64,000 nt of DNA from Eretmocerus hayati (GCA_029851415.1 CM056742.1:98128976-98192975), one strand, 5' to 3'. Shown: positions 24,204-37,053, numbered from the stretch's first letter. Notes: generated from the sequence alone by a model not told the origin. Made by a program: numbers and translations.

Positions 24204-25185
24204 CACGGTGGTCCTGAACCAAGTCTATCCCCCGCTGACGACAGCAAGTGAGATTCTTGTTAGATATGGTTTGGGACATCTGTGGGATCACAACCTACTA
24301 AGAGTCAAAATCGCCTCTCGGGCCGTTCGTTAAAAAAGGCGAAAAAACGTGTTTTTTCGATGATTTCCCCTTTTTCTCCCTCAAAAACTCGAAAGGAACG
24401 CATTTTATCGAAAAATATGTGGAGCAACTTTTCGTAGAACTTGAAACGATGAACAAAAAAGGTCTACACACATTTTTCCGTACAAGACCTCCTGTTCCTG
24501 TAATGAACGTATTTCGTCTGAGACTCGTATTTTATCTGTCATTTTTCACAGTTTCAACCCCATAACTCGAATTGAACACATTTTATCGAATAATATGTAC
24601 ATTTAATATTTGTAGACCTTCAAACGATGAACAAGAAACATATGTACATATTCTTTCATGTAAGGCCTCCTGTTTCTAATACGAGTCTCAGACGAAAATA
24701 CGTTTATTACGGGAACGAGCGACCTTGTATCGAAAAATGTGTTCACGCCTTTTTGATTCATTTTTCAAAGATCTACAAGAAATGACTGTACACTCCTTCC
24801 GATAAAATGCGGTCCCTTTGAGTTATGGAGTCAAAACCGAGGAAAATGACAGATGAAATACGAGTTTTAGACGAAAATACGTTTATTACAGGATCAGGAG
24901 GTCTTATATGGGAAAATGTGTAAGGACCTTTTTTGTTCATCATTTTAAGTTCTACAAATAGTTGCTCCACAAATTTTTGGATAAAATGCGTCCCTTTCGA
25001 GTTTTTGAGGGTGAAAAAGGGAAAAACATCGAAAAAACACGTTTTTCCGATCTTTTTAAAAAACGTCCCAAGTGGCGATTTTGATTCTTAATAGGTTGTG
25101 ACCCCACAGATGTCCCGAACCATATCCAACGAGAATCCTACTTGCTGTTGTCAGCGGAGGCTATACTTGGTTCAGGACCACCGTG
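24204..25185. mobile_element. Foldback/MITE-like element with ~450-bp inverted arms
   Basis: It starts CACGGTGGTCCTGAACCAAG and ends with its reverse complement. The arms match, with ~10-15% differences by eye, to about the middle. An internal word TAGACGAAAATACGTTTATTAC appears in several orientations. CGGA flanks both ends (24200-24203 and 25186-25189), a possible 4-bp target duplication. No transposase frame. Confidence 0.75.
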
Positions 25186-25299
25186 CGGAGAATATTATAC
25201 GACGCAATAAATTGAACCAAATGAATGGAAGAAAACGCTTACAAAGGAAAGTCCAACGTTGCGAAACACGCATCCTGATGAAACTCTGGGAATCATATA

Positions 25300-25517
25300 A
25301 TTTGGTGCAAAATAAAGGTATTTCCAAAAATTTGATCCCATGGGCCTTCTACTCTGAAATACAGCTATGAGAATCAACATTGCCAATATAGGCCCATAAT
25401 CAAAGTTGTTTGTATAGATATACTAACAGTGCTACCCCTCTTAGGCGTATCTCGGGATAAGAGGCCCATGGGACTGAATCTTTTCAGATACCTTTATTCC
25501 TCACCAAATCAAGATGG
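25300..25517. repeat. Short imperfect inverted repeat
   Basis: 25300-25362 matches the reverse complement of about 25457-25517, sharing GGCCCATGGGA and AATACCTTTATT on one strand. The loop is ~95 bp. Nearby ATTATACGRCGCAATAA occurs as a direct repeat at 25194 and 25640. Confidence 0.5.
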
Positions 25518-26221
25518 AGTCCAGAGTTGGAAACGAATCCAGAACCCGCAAGGTTGGACCTCCCCTTATTAGTAGTAAAACTTTCGTGCCACTCCTCAGT
25601 AATCAGTAAAACCCCATGAATAAACAAGCATGTCAAAAAAATTATACGGCGCAATAATTAATGGAGAAAAGGAGCTAATAGAAGATGCACGTTCTCGCGC
25701 AAGCCTACGATTGGAATTTAAGTCTTGCCGCAACTCTACGTTCGCGCCGCGGAAGATGAAGCCTCTCAACAATTGAAGAAACGTGGGGAACCGATAGTGA
25801 TACAAGGTCCCCATGCAGCTTGCAGTAAGTCTGTCGTTCCCGTCGCAACAACACACGCCTGCTCGAACCAGTCATCAAGAGTAGTGGCGATGGACTACGA
25901 TGATTCATCCACCGAGTTATTTGAAAAGGAGTCAACACGAGAGCACGTGAGTAACAAATTCAATATCTATATATAATTAGCCAATTTTAGCCTAAGAATT
26001 CTTAGTTTTAATACCCCGTATCGCACGTGTTCCATTATCTCGAGACTTTTCTATCAAAACTGAACGTATCATAAAATTGTGTAAGAAAACGAAAATATCG
26101 AACTCTATTCGGTTCCAACTGTCTAAAAACATGATTGATACATGTTTTGCCAATTTTACGCGATTTTGAGTGGTTAAGTGCATGGAGAATGGGAATTTTC
26201 AAATTTTTGCGCGATTTCGCT
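25518..26221. other. Unannotated spacer
   Basis: Short overlapping frames on both strands only; no feature supported apart from the ATTATACGRCGCAATAA copy at 25640. Confidence 0.45.
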
Positions 26222-27975
26222 AAAAAAATACCACACCACACTTTTACGAGTTGCAACAGCACATAATGCCTTGGCTCATGTGGGAGTTGGGTTTCATATT
26301 CCCGGGTGCAACAGAGTGTGACTCCCTGTTGCCCAGCTATTGTAAAACAACAACACAACACTGACACTAATCTTCTGAAACATGTTGCTGGATTTCCTCT
26401 GATCTGAGCATCGCTCTGGCCCCGACTTTGGGAGCCCAGATCGACGTGTCAGTCTCATCTGATCGTGTCTCCTTCAACCTCTGTGATGAAGAATTGAATT
26501 TTTACTCTGAAAATGAAACACTCCCCAGTTTCAACTGGATCTCACATCATTAACAAAAAACGAGGATGATGAATATTAAAATCATTCCATAAAATCAAAG
26601 ATTTCTCAAAAACTCAAATCTTTCAACGTAAATACTTAAAAAATAGTATGGAAACGAAGAGATTCCCTCAAGTAATTTTGTAACAATTGCTCTTGATGAT
26701 CGCGTATCAGAGACGATCACAATACATCAATTCAATTCTCCCCTCACGGATGCATTGGTCGAATGATATCGGATCCATTCACAAACGTCATCTGGTATGC
26801 TCCAGACGTTACCATTGCTCAATCTAAATGATCGATTCCTGAATCTAATGCAGATCAGTTAAATCATGAACTGGTGAGAAGAACTCTCTCAACCACTACC
26901 CCAAGTGAAATGACGCCCTCTAAAGTGAGCATACAATCTTCAATTGAGCATTCTTTCAATCTCATGTTGAAACATATTCTATTCATCATGAGATTCATAC
27001 AAATTTTCAAAAAGAGCATAAATCAAATTTTTTCATATATTGAGAGATTTCAAGTACTGATTCCTGCTCAACTTCATCCCATTCGGAGTCGTTTAGAAAA
27101 ATAGATATGAATCCACTATCACTTGACGAAGTAAAATCATTGTCCCAATTTCATCAAATAGTAAAAGCATTCACACGATCTTCATCAACAGTATCTAATT
27201 TGAAGCTTCTCTGATGACATATAAATTCATCGCATCCTCGTCATACTTACTCAAAACTACCAAACCACACTTTTACAAGTTGCAACAGCGTCACGTAATG
27301 CCTTGGCTCATATGGGAGTTGGGTTTCTCATTCCCGAGTGCGACAGAGTGTGACTCTCTGTTGCTCAGCTTTGTAAAAAAACAACACATCACTGAGACCA
27401 CTCTTCTGAAACATGTTGCTGGATTTCCTCTGATCTGAGCATCGCTCTGGCCCCGACACCGGGAGCCCAGATCGACGTGTCAGTCTCATCTGATCATGTC
27501 TCCTTCAACCTCTGTGATGAAGAGTTACATCTTCACTCTGAACATGAAACACTTCCCAGTTTCAACTCAATCTCACATCATAAACAAAAAGCGAGGATGA
27601 TGAATATTAAAATCATTCCATCGAATCAAAGTCTTCTCAAAAATTCAAATCTCCCGACGTAAATGCTAAAAAATAGTATGAAAACAAAGAGCTTCCCTGA
27701 TTAGTGAATTTTCAACAATTGCTCTTGATGATCGCGTATCAGAGGCCATCACAATAGATCAACTCAATCCCCCCCCCCCCACAACAACATTGATCAAATG
27801 ATATTGGATTCATTCAGAAAAGTCATTTTGAATGCTCTATACGATACCAACATCGTTCCTGAACGTGAATAATCGATTCCTAAATCTTATGAAAATTACT
27901 CAAACCATAAACTGGTAAAGAGAGTTCTCCCAACCACTCCCCCATATAAAATAGCGTCCTCTAATATCAGCATGC
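26222..27975 (+). repeat. Tandem duplication, two copies ~1.04 kb apart
   Basis: Copy 1 begins at 26222 and copy 2 at about 27258. They are collinear over ~700 bp (to about 26930 and 27972), with small indels and roughly 10-15% differences by eye. Shared landmarks include ATGCCTTGGCTCATRTGGGA, TGATCTGAGCATCGCTCTGG and GCTCTTGATGATCGCGTATC. Copy 2 has a 12-C run at about 27769. No convincing reading frame survives in both copies, so it is a repeat rather than a gene pair as far as I can see. Confidence 0.8.
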
Positions 27976-28550
27976 GAGATAGACGTAAACCGCCTCTGAC
28001 TTCATATTTTCATGAGTTCGAATTCCAAAAAAAACGTTTAATTTCTCCTACAAATAGGAATAAATTCGAAAACTTCAAAGTATTACGTAGTTTTACACTC
28101 AATATGAGTAGAAATACGAAAATTATCATCTTCAAAGTCAGATCAAAAATTCCTCGAATTCATTCAGAAAAGTTTCAGAAATTTGAAACCCATTCGTATC
28201 TATAATATATTCAAAATCAACGAAATAGCAACCTTTCAATCTCTCACATTCCCTCATTTCGTCAGTACCATTCGACTTCATCGTCACTGTATTATCGATT
28301 TCATTCAAAATCAAGCAGTATTCATGCGGATCGATCTATCTCTAACACAAGAATAAGAATAAAAACCATTAAATAAAGCAAACTCGAACACCAAAAATAC
28401 TTCACATCTGAAAGTGACGCGGCCTTGTCAACCGTAAGAAGTTACTCGGCTACCTTCGATGTTGGAAATGGCGGTGTCTCAAATTTTCTGGAACGTTTCA
28501 CTAAAATACGCCATAAAATGACTCTCAGCATGCACTTAATACGAAAATAT
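27976..28550. other. Unannotated AT-rich spacer
   Basis: No supported gene; a 77-codon frame at 27972-28205 is likely chance. Confidence 0.45.
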
Positions 28551-28969
28551 TGAGCTTCGTCGATAGGAGACGGAGTTTGCTCTAAGAAAGAGTGCCACAT
28601 ATACGTATTCTGTGCATCCCCGAAACACATCTCAGATGGCGCAGTTGGCTAAGTGTTGTGTCTAGAAAACTCAAAGGTCCAGGTTGGAATCCCCGTATTT
28701 CCAAAAATTTTATATCTCAAATCACGTGTTTTCTCAATGTAGCTACGACGCGACGCTTTGCCCATCTAAATCCAAAGACATTGACTTGAGTGTCGAATAT
28801 GGAGTATGAAAAAAATTTTTTGAAAAATTACTTGAGAAAATTTCAAATTACCTCAGGAATTTCACATGTGAAATTGGCCTGATAAATCGAGTAATATATC
28901 AACTGATTTATCAAGTGATTCATCAACTGATTTATCAAGTGATATATCACTTGATATTTTTCGGCAGGG
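28551..28969 (+). repeat. tRNA-derived SINE-like repeat, copy 1
   Basis: Homologous to 60271-60640. It has an A-box-like TGGCGCAGTTGG at 28637 and a damaged B box GGTTGGAATCC at 28682. An 18-bp perfect palindrome AATTTCACATGTGAAATT follows. The end is an array of TGATATATCA/CTGATTTATCAAG words and CGGCAGGG. The arms cannot be folded into a proper tRNA cloverleaf. It is probably a pol III-derived SINE relic. Confidence 0.65.
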
Positions 28970-28978
28970 TAATTTACC

Positions 28979-30214
28979 CATGTCGGCCTGCTCAGGTATA
29001 CCCGCCCTGAGCCTTGCTACACCACCAGGTAGCGCCATCACACCGGCAGCAACAAGTTAGCAGTGCGTCGTCAGCGCGGCCGTGCATCAACATCCGCTCC
29101 GCGATCCTCGTCCTCTGGTGGGCTACCCGGGCTCACCCGCGTCGGCCAGCGGGTCACCGGTGTCATGGGTAACCGCCCACGTGGTGGTGTGATAGTGCGC
29201 GGGTGCATTTTCGGCCAGGTTATGCGTGGGTGCAGTCAGCAAGTGCTGCATGCACGCATAACCTCCCACAGTCTAGATGCAGCTGACTCTGGGTTGCTGC
29301 GTATGGGCTATGGCAGGCAACGCAGGGTGTGCCGGACCAAGAGCAGCCTCACCACCAGGCCATCAACAGCTGTGCTCGTCTTCGTCATCGTAGTTAACCT
29401 GACAAGGGCGCCCCGGTCAGACCGCATCGTCGTCAGCTGGTGCACGCTGGGCGCATCGGTTCGAGTTGAGTGAATGCGGATTTACTCACCAAACCCGGTG
29501 CATCAATTGCTGTATTCTGTGATTCACGTGTGTTCACTAGGAGATGAGCGGTGGATGCAACACGGGGTCTGTGGGCACCGGTTGTTGCCACCAAACATCC
29601 TCTAGCCGGCCAGGTTCTCTGTGTGCTAGTACACACATATATATCTACGTAGGTAGGTACGTGTGCGAGGGTGTCACCCGGACCCGGGTGACACGCGGGG
29701 TGCTCGGGTACACGGTACCTTCGCGTCCGGATGCATCATATGTGCACTGGCGCTCGCTTACCCGGGTAAGCGAGGCCTCGGCCTATCCCCACGGCGATCA
29801 TCCGACCGTCGGCTGGATAATACGGCTGGGAGTGAGCTCAAGCCTCGTATGCGGGGTCGCGACGGGTTACGGGCCTCGGGTGCACATTTCACGGATTAAT
29901 TCGTTGTGTATGCCCAGGGTAACCCGCCCTGGGCATCATCTGTCATCTGCAGCAATTGTTGTGGTCCATCTGTCTCCTATGAAGCTGATGACTGCGGTGA
30001 AGCTTGGTGCAAGCGTGGTTGCCCGTCTGCAGGCATAACTGCCCCCGCGGCGCCCGGTTGCCTCGGTGTCGTTGTCGTCGCCTCGGGCAGCAGCACCTTG
30101 ACAAAAAAGAAAAGTATTCTCCTTGAATACTCAGTCTTGAGGCTGCTGCTCGAGGCACGACGAGAGAATTGCCTCCACTTGGCCCCAAAAACCGCTGTGA
30201 GGATTTAATCGTCA
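28979..30214 (-). repeat. Old GC-rich LTR relic related to the large gypsy element
   Basis: On the minus strand it starts TGACG at 30214 and shows the same order of features as the 3' LTR at 52533: the early CACAGC tract, TCTCTCG, a CTCGAG-type segment, the AGTATT...AATACT hairpin and later the GGATGCARCAC region (29546-29600 against the reverse of 32810-32860). It is much more diverged than the two LTRs of that element. A perfect 22-bp palindrome centred on CCCGGG lies at 29753-29774. The frames of 136 and 164 codons here are GC-driven chance. The far end is approximate. Confidence 0.6.
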
Positions 30215-32616
30215 TATACGCCTATCAAAAACATTTACAGGCCGAGCAGCGCGAGGCAAAACCGCTAGTTTATGTATTAAGAGTCGAAATTTGAGCGATT
30301 TTCCTCCAAAACCCCCATGGATCAAATTCGATTGGGAGATGAAAGCTGCCAAATTACTGGGCTCTCAGGAATTGGATTCTGTACAACTTGTAGAAAACCG
30401 AAATTTGATAAGGTGAATAGTAAAAGAGAAAGCCTGTCCGGTATGAAACAAGACACCCACACACACGCACTAACACGGATAAATGGGCACAAAGATGGGT
30501 CTCTGGGAGATTCGGAAGGTCATTGGGAGGAAAAGTGTTACTTACAATTGATAGATTTTGGCGAGAGGAAAAGATGTTGAACGATATATTGGTTTTAATG
30601 ATAAATTTGATCAAATCTTCGTTGGGGTGAAAACGAAAGCTTTCACATTAGAGAAAGCAACAAAACGGGTTATACCCAACATTCCCCCGTATGATTACCT
30701 CGAAAGGCTGTGCGAAAAGATTTTTTTCAACCACTCAAAACGCGTTCATCACGTAAATTTGAGCCGGCAATAGTAGTTTGGACTGGCGAAAGAGCTTCAT
30801 TTGTAGTTGCGTGGGTATAGGAATGATTGGCTTCCATAGCTTCCGACCACAATGGTGTAAGTCCATTTTTAGTGTCTCTGGCAAATGAGCTTCAAAATGT
30901 TCTTGCAATAGTAAATTCGGATTGTTATTTTTAGTGATTATGCTTCATTTATCATGTAAAAAGTGTGTTGTTCGTGACAGTTTTTGCATGAGGCGTAATG
31001 GTTTCAATTGTTTACATTCATCTATCAGTTGTTTTGCGATAGAAAATGGACTTATACCGTTCTGGTACCCAAATTTTTTCGAATTTCTTTTCGGATCAGA
31101 ACGGTATCAGTCCATCATTTTTTCTCGAAGTGAACTCATACCGTTCTGGACCGGGGGAGGTAAAGGGTCGACTCACCTCTCACGATCTTGGACCGTGAAA
31201 TATCAAAAAAAAAATAGCCGATTTTATTCAACGTAGCAGTCTGAACCAACTTATATTGACTCTTCCACGTCACATTGATTACCCAAAATTCAACCCAATT
31301 TCCAGACCACGTTGGTCAAAACGTTCTGGTATCCGAGGTTCGCAATATGAATTCTGAATTATTTTCTCCCAAGTATTCCTCGATCATTCTGAACAGATTG
31401 GCTAATACGGAATTTCGACTGTCACTTTCATTCTTGCCGAAAGAATTTTCTCATTTTCCTTTCTATGTCACTGAAAAACTCGTAGAAACTTTCATCAATC
31501 TCTCTGAACTCTTGAGGCATTGTTCAACGACCTTGTACAATGAGCCAAGTCTTCCTGGAACCATAACCACCGATTTACTATGACTCTAGGGTTTTTTTTT
31601 CACTTGAATTTTGATTTTCCCTCATATGTAATTCGCCATTCTTTCTCCAGATCTCGGAAACGTTTCCAATTATCTGTATGAATTTCTCAAGGATGGCTCC
31701 TAATCATATAACGATACACTCAGTCGATATTCAGCTCCACATATTGGAACTTGGGGTCGGAATGGTACGATAACTCAAGACTACAAAGAATATTTCCCAA
31801 ATAAGTCGAGACGGACGCAAAAAAATTCTTGAATAATGATCAAAGGAGATTACCTAATGGTATCCAAGCATTCTGGATGCATCTGTTTTGACATGTTCGA
31901 AAATATTCCTCGAAGTCAAATGTACATTCATCGAAATATAAGTTCCTCGGATTTTGCGACGCATTAGAAACCGAGTCCACAGGCTGTTTTGACCAGAGGA
32001 GTCAGATTTCCTTTAGAATCGTAAAAATCTGATTTTTTTCAAAAGTAAAAGAATGCGTTTTGCCAGCTTGATGCATGGCTGATCGATTCCCTGAATGGAG
32101 CTAAGATGTTTGCGGAATCAGTCAAATTCTACTGATAGCCAGTTGCTATCAGCAACTGGACGAATAAGCTTGCCACTCGTCAGGAACTGCTTTCGTGTTC
32201 AGCAGCTCGAAGTACGTAAGAAATCATAGTTTTTGGCAGACTATAACGAGACGGTATCAGAGCGAAATCAGCAAACTGCTCTTGAGAACTAATAAAAAAT
32301 CTGCCGTTTATCTGGTTGCGGATTCGGTTCTGATACTCAAACATCTAGAGGAGAGTGGGGCAAAATTGGACGGGAATTGCAGTGGGTTTATCTGACGATA
32401 CTTGCAGCTAGGCACGCTGTGGGACTTTGGAGTTCAACTATTGAATAGATTTCAAGAAAATTTCCAGACCCCTGGATCTCAGCGTTCATACTTGATATTC
32501 TTGAAGTTTGAAAGAAGAGAGCTGTCCCAATTCGCCCCGCGCTTGGGAGCACTTCTGACGAGTTTTGGGGGCAAATTTGGACAGACTCTCGAAATTGAGG
32601 TATACGGCAATATTCT
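30215..32616 (-). repeat. Inverted copy of the left arm (B part), uninterrupted
   Basis: Reverse complement of 20276-20215 plus 5957 down to ~2590. It contains the empty provirus site at 30271-30274. At ~32616 similarity to the arm stops and the truncated LTR of the large gypsy element begins. The last ~700 bp (31914-32616) occur again at 55640-56335. Confidence 0.88.
30271..30274. other. Paralogous empty integration site of the provirus
   Basis: TATG here, flanked on both sides by sequence that in the left arm abuts the two proviral ends. It shows the state before insertion. Confidence 0.85.
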
Positions 32617-35132
32617 CCCTCCTTGCTTCGCGGACTGGGCCTCGGGGGAAGACACACACACACCCAGACGCGAGCGACAGCAGGCGACAGCGGGATAGAC
32701 TCCCGCTCACCCGCGAGCGAGAGTACGCGATTTTTGCATGTTTCGCTCGCGGTTCCCGAGGCCGCGGTGCATTTAATGCACTTAATGGATGCATCGGACG
32801 CTGCAGGGGTGGCACGGTGGCAACAGCCCGGGCCCGCGGACCCGGTGCTGCATCCACATGCCACCCCCAGCTGTCACATCGAGGACTACCCTGCCTCGAG
32901 GACGACGCACCAGGAGACACCACACACACACACACGACCCGCACCATGACGCTGCGCCCAAGGAGATGCCGTGAACGGGACAACGATCGCCCTGGATCGC
33001 GGAGCACGGAGGTTGTGATGCTGGAACCTTCTCCCCGGGCTGCTGGCCATACGGGCGGTTGCCCCATCTGCTGCAGCCCGGGTGAGCAAGCACGCCGACA
33101 GCTTTGTGGTTATGATACTCGCCCAGCACCTGTTGCACACGAGGGCTGTGCACTTGGTGCACTATGCACCCGCGCAATCCCTACACAGCACTAAGGTGGT
33201 CCCCCACGGCACTGGGGGTCCATGCACGAACGCGGGTGACCCCCCAGAGGACGGAGACGACGGTGAGCTCGCTTCCGAGGCGGCGAGCAGACAGCTGACT
33301 GGTGGACTGGCGGTAGAGGAGATACGGCGGCGCTGTAGACAGGTAAATCCGGGCCACACCCGGGCAGCCGTGGCCACGAAAGAGCAACGGACGAGTACCT
33401 GGACAGCGGCCGCTGGGAAAGTTTGGACTTGCGGACGACATTTGCATTAACTTATGTGCATTTACACATGATCTTATGGTAATGGGACGGTGCGCAGTAC
33501 ACATATATAGATATACTGCGGCCATGTGGACTCGGTAACATTACACTGTGGACGACATCGAGTATATATAGATATACTGATGCCATACTGACTCAATATA
33601 GGTATATACGGACGTGCGTAAGAGCTATATGAGGTGAAAGCATAGAGTTGCGGCAAGCGCGAGTGCGCGATGCCTCCACGCGTATTTGGGCGGTGCATGC
33701 GCGTGAGCAGGACAGAATATTCTCTGGGTGGAGGCATCAGGGACGTAGATACTGCAACTGCTGGACATGAAGCGAACTTCGTAAAATCTGAGCCACAGTA
33801 TGGCCTGAGTACAGTGTACTGGATTCAAATATTTGGCGCGCTCGGCCGCCAGTTGGTGCTGCTAGTGTTTCGGTTAAACCAGACGGACCAATCAGAGGTT
33901 TTCACTTCAAGTGAAGACAAAGGCGCGAACTTGGTGAAGAAGAAGCGGCCATTGTGACAATTGTGGATCAGACATCGTCTCGTGCACACGTATCCTTCTG
34001 GTCGTCGCCTTGCCCGCTCTAGTCTGAGCACGTGCCGCGGATCGGGTCACCAGGAGTTCCAGAGTGACTTGAACAATCGGAGTTAGCCAGGATCAGGATA
34101 GGAAGCTGCAACTGCTGCCAATAGGGCCTATCTACGAGGATGGCAGAAAATTGCGGTGAGTGACTTTGCTAACTTTGAAGATTCTCTCGTCGCGGATTTT
34201 TCGAAGAGCCTCGTGCGTCGCGAGGGAGCAACGTCGTGCTCCCGACCTGGACAGACTCCCTGAGGGCCTGGTGCGCTGGTGCGGAGCTCAGACAGTGTGG
34301 ACAAGGCACCAGCAGCCCGGAGTAATTACCGCGTCGCGCATAAATTCGGAGCAGTGAATTCAGAAGTGCGGAACTTGGTAAAACTTGTGCGCGCTCGTGG
34401 ACAAGGCGTCTCGGGGTAGACGCTCGCGTGCTCGGGGATCGCATCGTTGACAGATCTCCCGGAGGAGACGCGCGTGCACCCGGAGTCCTAAGGGATCGAG
34501 GATAATTATAAAGTGGACAAGGAGCACGGAGTAGTCGCGCACCTGTTGCTCAGGCGCGAAGGTCAAGCAAGCGTCGGTTGCTCCGAGTCGTCGGAGCATT
34601 AGCCACTTGCACGCTTGTCGTTGAGCGAGCGTTGGGACAGAATTTTTGGAGCAAATTGGCGCGTGGAGAATTATCGGAGCAGGGACTGGACAAGCTGCAC
34701 TGTACGGAGCGCAGGTAAATCTTTCGTGAGTAGAGCGGACAAGAAGTTGGCCTTTCAGTGAAGTGCATTTATTTGTTGTATTTGCAGGAATATTCAGAGA
34801 CATTTTCACGAGCAGTTATTGATAAGTTTAGAGCCACGCGGACTATTGTCGGGTTGATATTCGCTTGTAGATGAATGTAAATACCGCGTAGAAGCAACGT
34901 GAAGAATATAGAGGCCAATTTATTTTCATAATAAATCCGAATTATTATTGCGACTTCGTCCCTCCCCTTTTTGCGATTTTTCAGGTGATTTCACACGGTA
35001 AGTGACGCCGTGTTCCAGAGTTGCTGAGTTTGCAGAAGCCATATCGCCATCCGCGCGCGTAGTTCCTGCGTCCTAGGTTAAGAGTCCTGCGTAATAATAA
35101 ATGAGTTGTGCTGGTAAAAATACCACGCCACA
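32617..35132 (+). repeat. 5' LTR of the large gypsy element, truncated at its start
   Basis: It matches 52891-55639 from GCTTCGCGGACTGGG (32624) onward, several percent diverged. The first ~360 bp present in the 3' LTR are missing. It ends CGCCACA and is followed by AAC and the primer site. It has a CCAAT box (33886), an AATAAA signal (34931) and a CA-rich tract (32652-32665). Compared with the 3' LTR it lacks the 180-bp MITE. Confidence 0.85.
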
Positions 35133-35135
35133 AAC

Positions 35136-35151
35136 TGACGACCATAACAGG
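35136..35151 (+). other. Primer-binding site, decayed tRNA-Arg type
   Basis: TGACGACCATAACAGG differs from the intact TGGCGACCGTGACAGG at 37451 by three G-to-A changes. It lies three bases after the LTR end, the expected place. Confidence 0.65.
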
Positions 35152-35970
35152 TTTCTGCGACTTCTAAAAATTCAATTTGGATTTCTTGTGGACGGAACGC
35201 GAAGTGTTGCGACAGTTGAGGCCAGATCGAATTTTCTTCGATACGTTTAGCTTCGAATTTCGCCATTTTGGATGAGATTTGCATGCGCGCGAGGCTCTTC
35301 GCGTAGTAGTTAGAGTAGAATAGTGCCCTCTCTCATACCCTGATTGTATTCAAGGTGGATTTTCTTCCCCGATTGTGATTATTAGTAGCCACTCTGCAGC
35401 CCTACTGCGTAGGATACCTTGTTAGAGACTAAAAAACAGTCTCGCAAGCTATTTAGCTTGCGTAAAATTACTTTTGATAGCATCTTGCTAAGGTCTAGGA
35501 CAATTAGTCAATTTTTCATTCTTGAAAAAATTCCAGTGGCCCCTATTGTATGCAGATTGATCCTCCTAGTGCATGCGTGTGGTAGTTTGAAATTACAGTA
35601 TCCCCAATATCTATTATTTCCCGGTCCTAGTGGATCGAATTTCCAAGTAAGTACCTTATTCCCTGGACAAGGAAATTCTTCGGAATTTCTCCTTCCGTAA
35701 ATCCTTTTTGGGACTCTGGCAGGGCGATAGATATTTTTCTTGGAACGTGGAATATTAGGAGAGGGTAAATTTTGTGGACAAGACTCAGGGTACTGAGTGT
35801 TAGATTTCGTGAAAATTTATTCTTGCTTTTGGGCGATAGTGGGACCAAGGTGATTCGGTTTCCTGATAATAAGGGGGTGTGTAAGCCGTCGCGGGGGTAG
35901 CGGGGGACTGGCAAGCCGTTCCTACGCTTACTAGGTGGCCTTGACATTCCAATTTGGGGATTTTCATAGA
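35152..35970 (+). other. Leader of the large gypsy element
   Basis: About 820 bp between the primer site and the gag ATG. Frames of ~90-106 codons on both strands show no domain. No other feature supported. Confidence 0.55.
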
Positions 35971-37053
35971 ATGAGAAGCGGTAGACCGCCTGGAAAAGGT
36001 AACAAGAAAGCAGAGAAACCCAAACTACCGCTCCCTGGCCTACTCAAGTGTGGGGACCTGGATCCCATTCGACTTTTAGAGCGAGACGATCGTTACCTAC
36101 GCTTGGCTGAATTAATTTGGCCATTGGAGGGTGCCCAGATCACCGCGCGACTTCAAGCGAAGGGGTTGGACGACAGCGGGACTCGATCGAAAAAACGCGA
36201 TCGCGGTTAATTAGTTCGGAAATTCGCGACTGTTTTCCGGACGAGGACGTGCCGTGGGACCCGCGGGTGGACGAGGTAGGTGGAGTTGACCCATTCGCTT
36301 ATCCGGAGAGTTGGCGTCGCCCATCAGTAACCCAACGCGACGAGGCTCGCGTGACTCCTACCGTAACCACGAGTGCCACGGCCATGAACACAGTTCGGGA
36401 AACGGAACCTTCGAGTGCCACCGCGACTCTAGCCACGAGCATGCCGGTGTCGAGTGGACAAGTACGGGACCCGGTTATTTCATCCATGGTCGCCACGATA
36501 CCGTTGACCACGTCAGAGACGACGGTGGTAACGACTAGGACGACGGGCAGTGCCGCGTTCCGATTGACAGGTAGTATTCAAGGCCCCATCTCCTCTCCAG
36601 CTGTGACCCACGTCTCGTCCCCGGTCCCAGTTACTACGGCCTATGCAATTTCCCCAACAGGCTTTCGGTTGATGAACCGGATGGCGGCGATGTCAAGCGC
36701 GATACTAGGGGGGTGGGCATTCCAGACACACCTACTGCAGGTTCTAGACAGCCACAGCGGCCAAGGGTTTACGCGGATGATTTGCTTTCGACTCCGGGGT
36801 TGGGGGGTTCCCTGCCACCCACGGCCAGGATCGTTGAGCCGATACTAACGCGTGGCCGCGCCAGCCCAGCTAAGGCTAGTGGGGTTGGGGCTGGACTTGG
36901 GGATCAGAGTCCGGGCTCGGAGAGCAACGACTATGGCGAAGGCGCCAGGAGTCACCTGAGCGAGAGTGACCCGGAGTCACTTCCGGAATCGTATGTACCC
37001 AGGAAGCAGCCAGCGGGCACAGGCTCCCGCCGCCTGGGTACTGACTACGGGGA
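35971..37053 (+). pseudogene. gag: Gag N-terminal region of the large gypsy element
   Basis: The ATG at 35971 starts a basic, GK-rich segment with a leucine/aspartate-rich helix-like part. The frame then shifts near 36150-36210 to a second frame (to ~36700), rich in Ser, Thr and Val, and again to a third frame (36713-37053). At 37053 a younger LTR element interrupts the third frame. If the insert and one GGGA copy are ignored, the same frame continues at 44747, showing this is the interrupted gag. The role would be assembly of the virus-like particle. Two frameshifts make it a pseudogene, unless they are sequence errors. Confidence 0.75.
37050..37053. repeat. Target site duplication GGGA, left copy
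   Basis: GGGA adjoins the TG start of the LTR at 37054 and recurs at 44743-44746 after the second LTR. With one copy the host gag frame is restored. Confidence 0.88.

Noticed and set aside
29063..30038. 136- and 164-codon frames
   Set aside because: They lie in a GC-rich LTR relic with open frames on both strands and no motif.
32565..33525. Genes of up to 209 codons in the 5' LTR
   Set aside because: Long frames occur on both strands at once, in GC-rich LTR sequence, and recur in the other LTR; no domain is visible.
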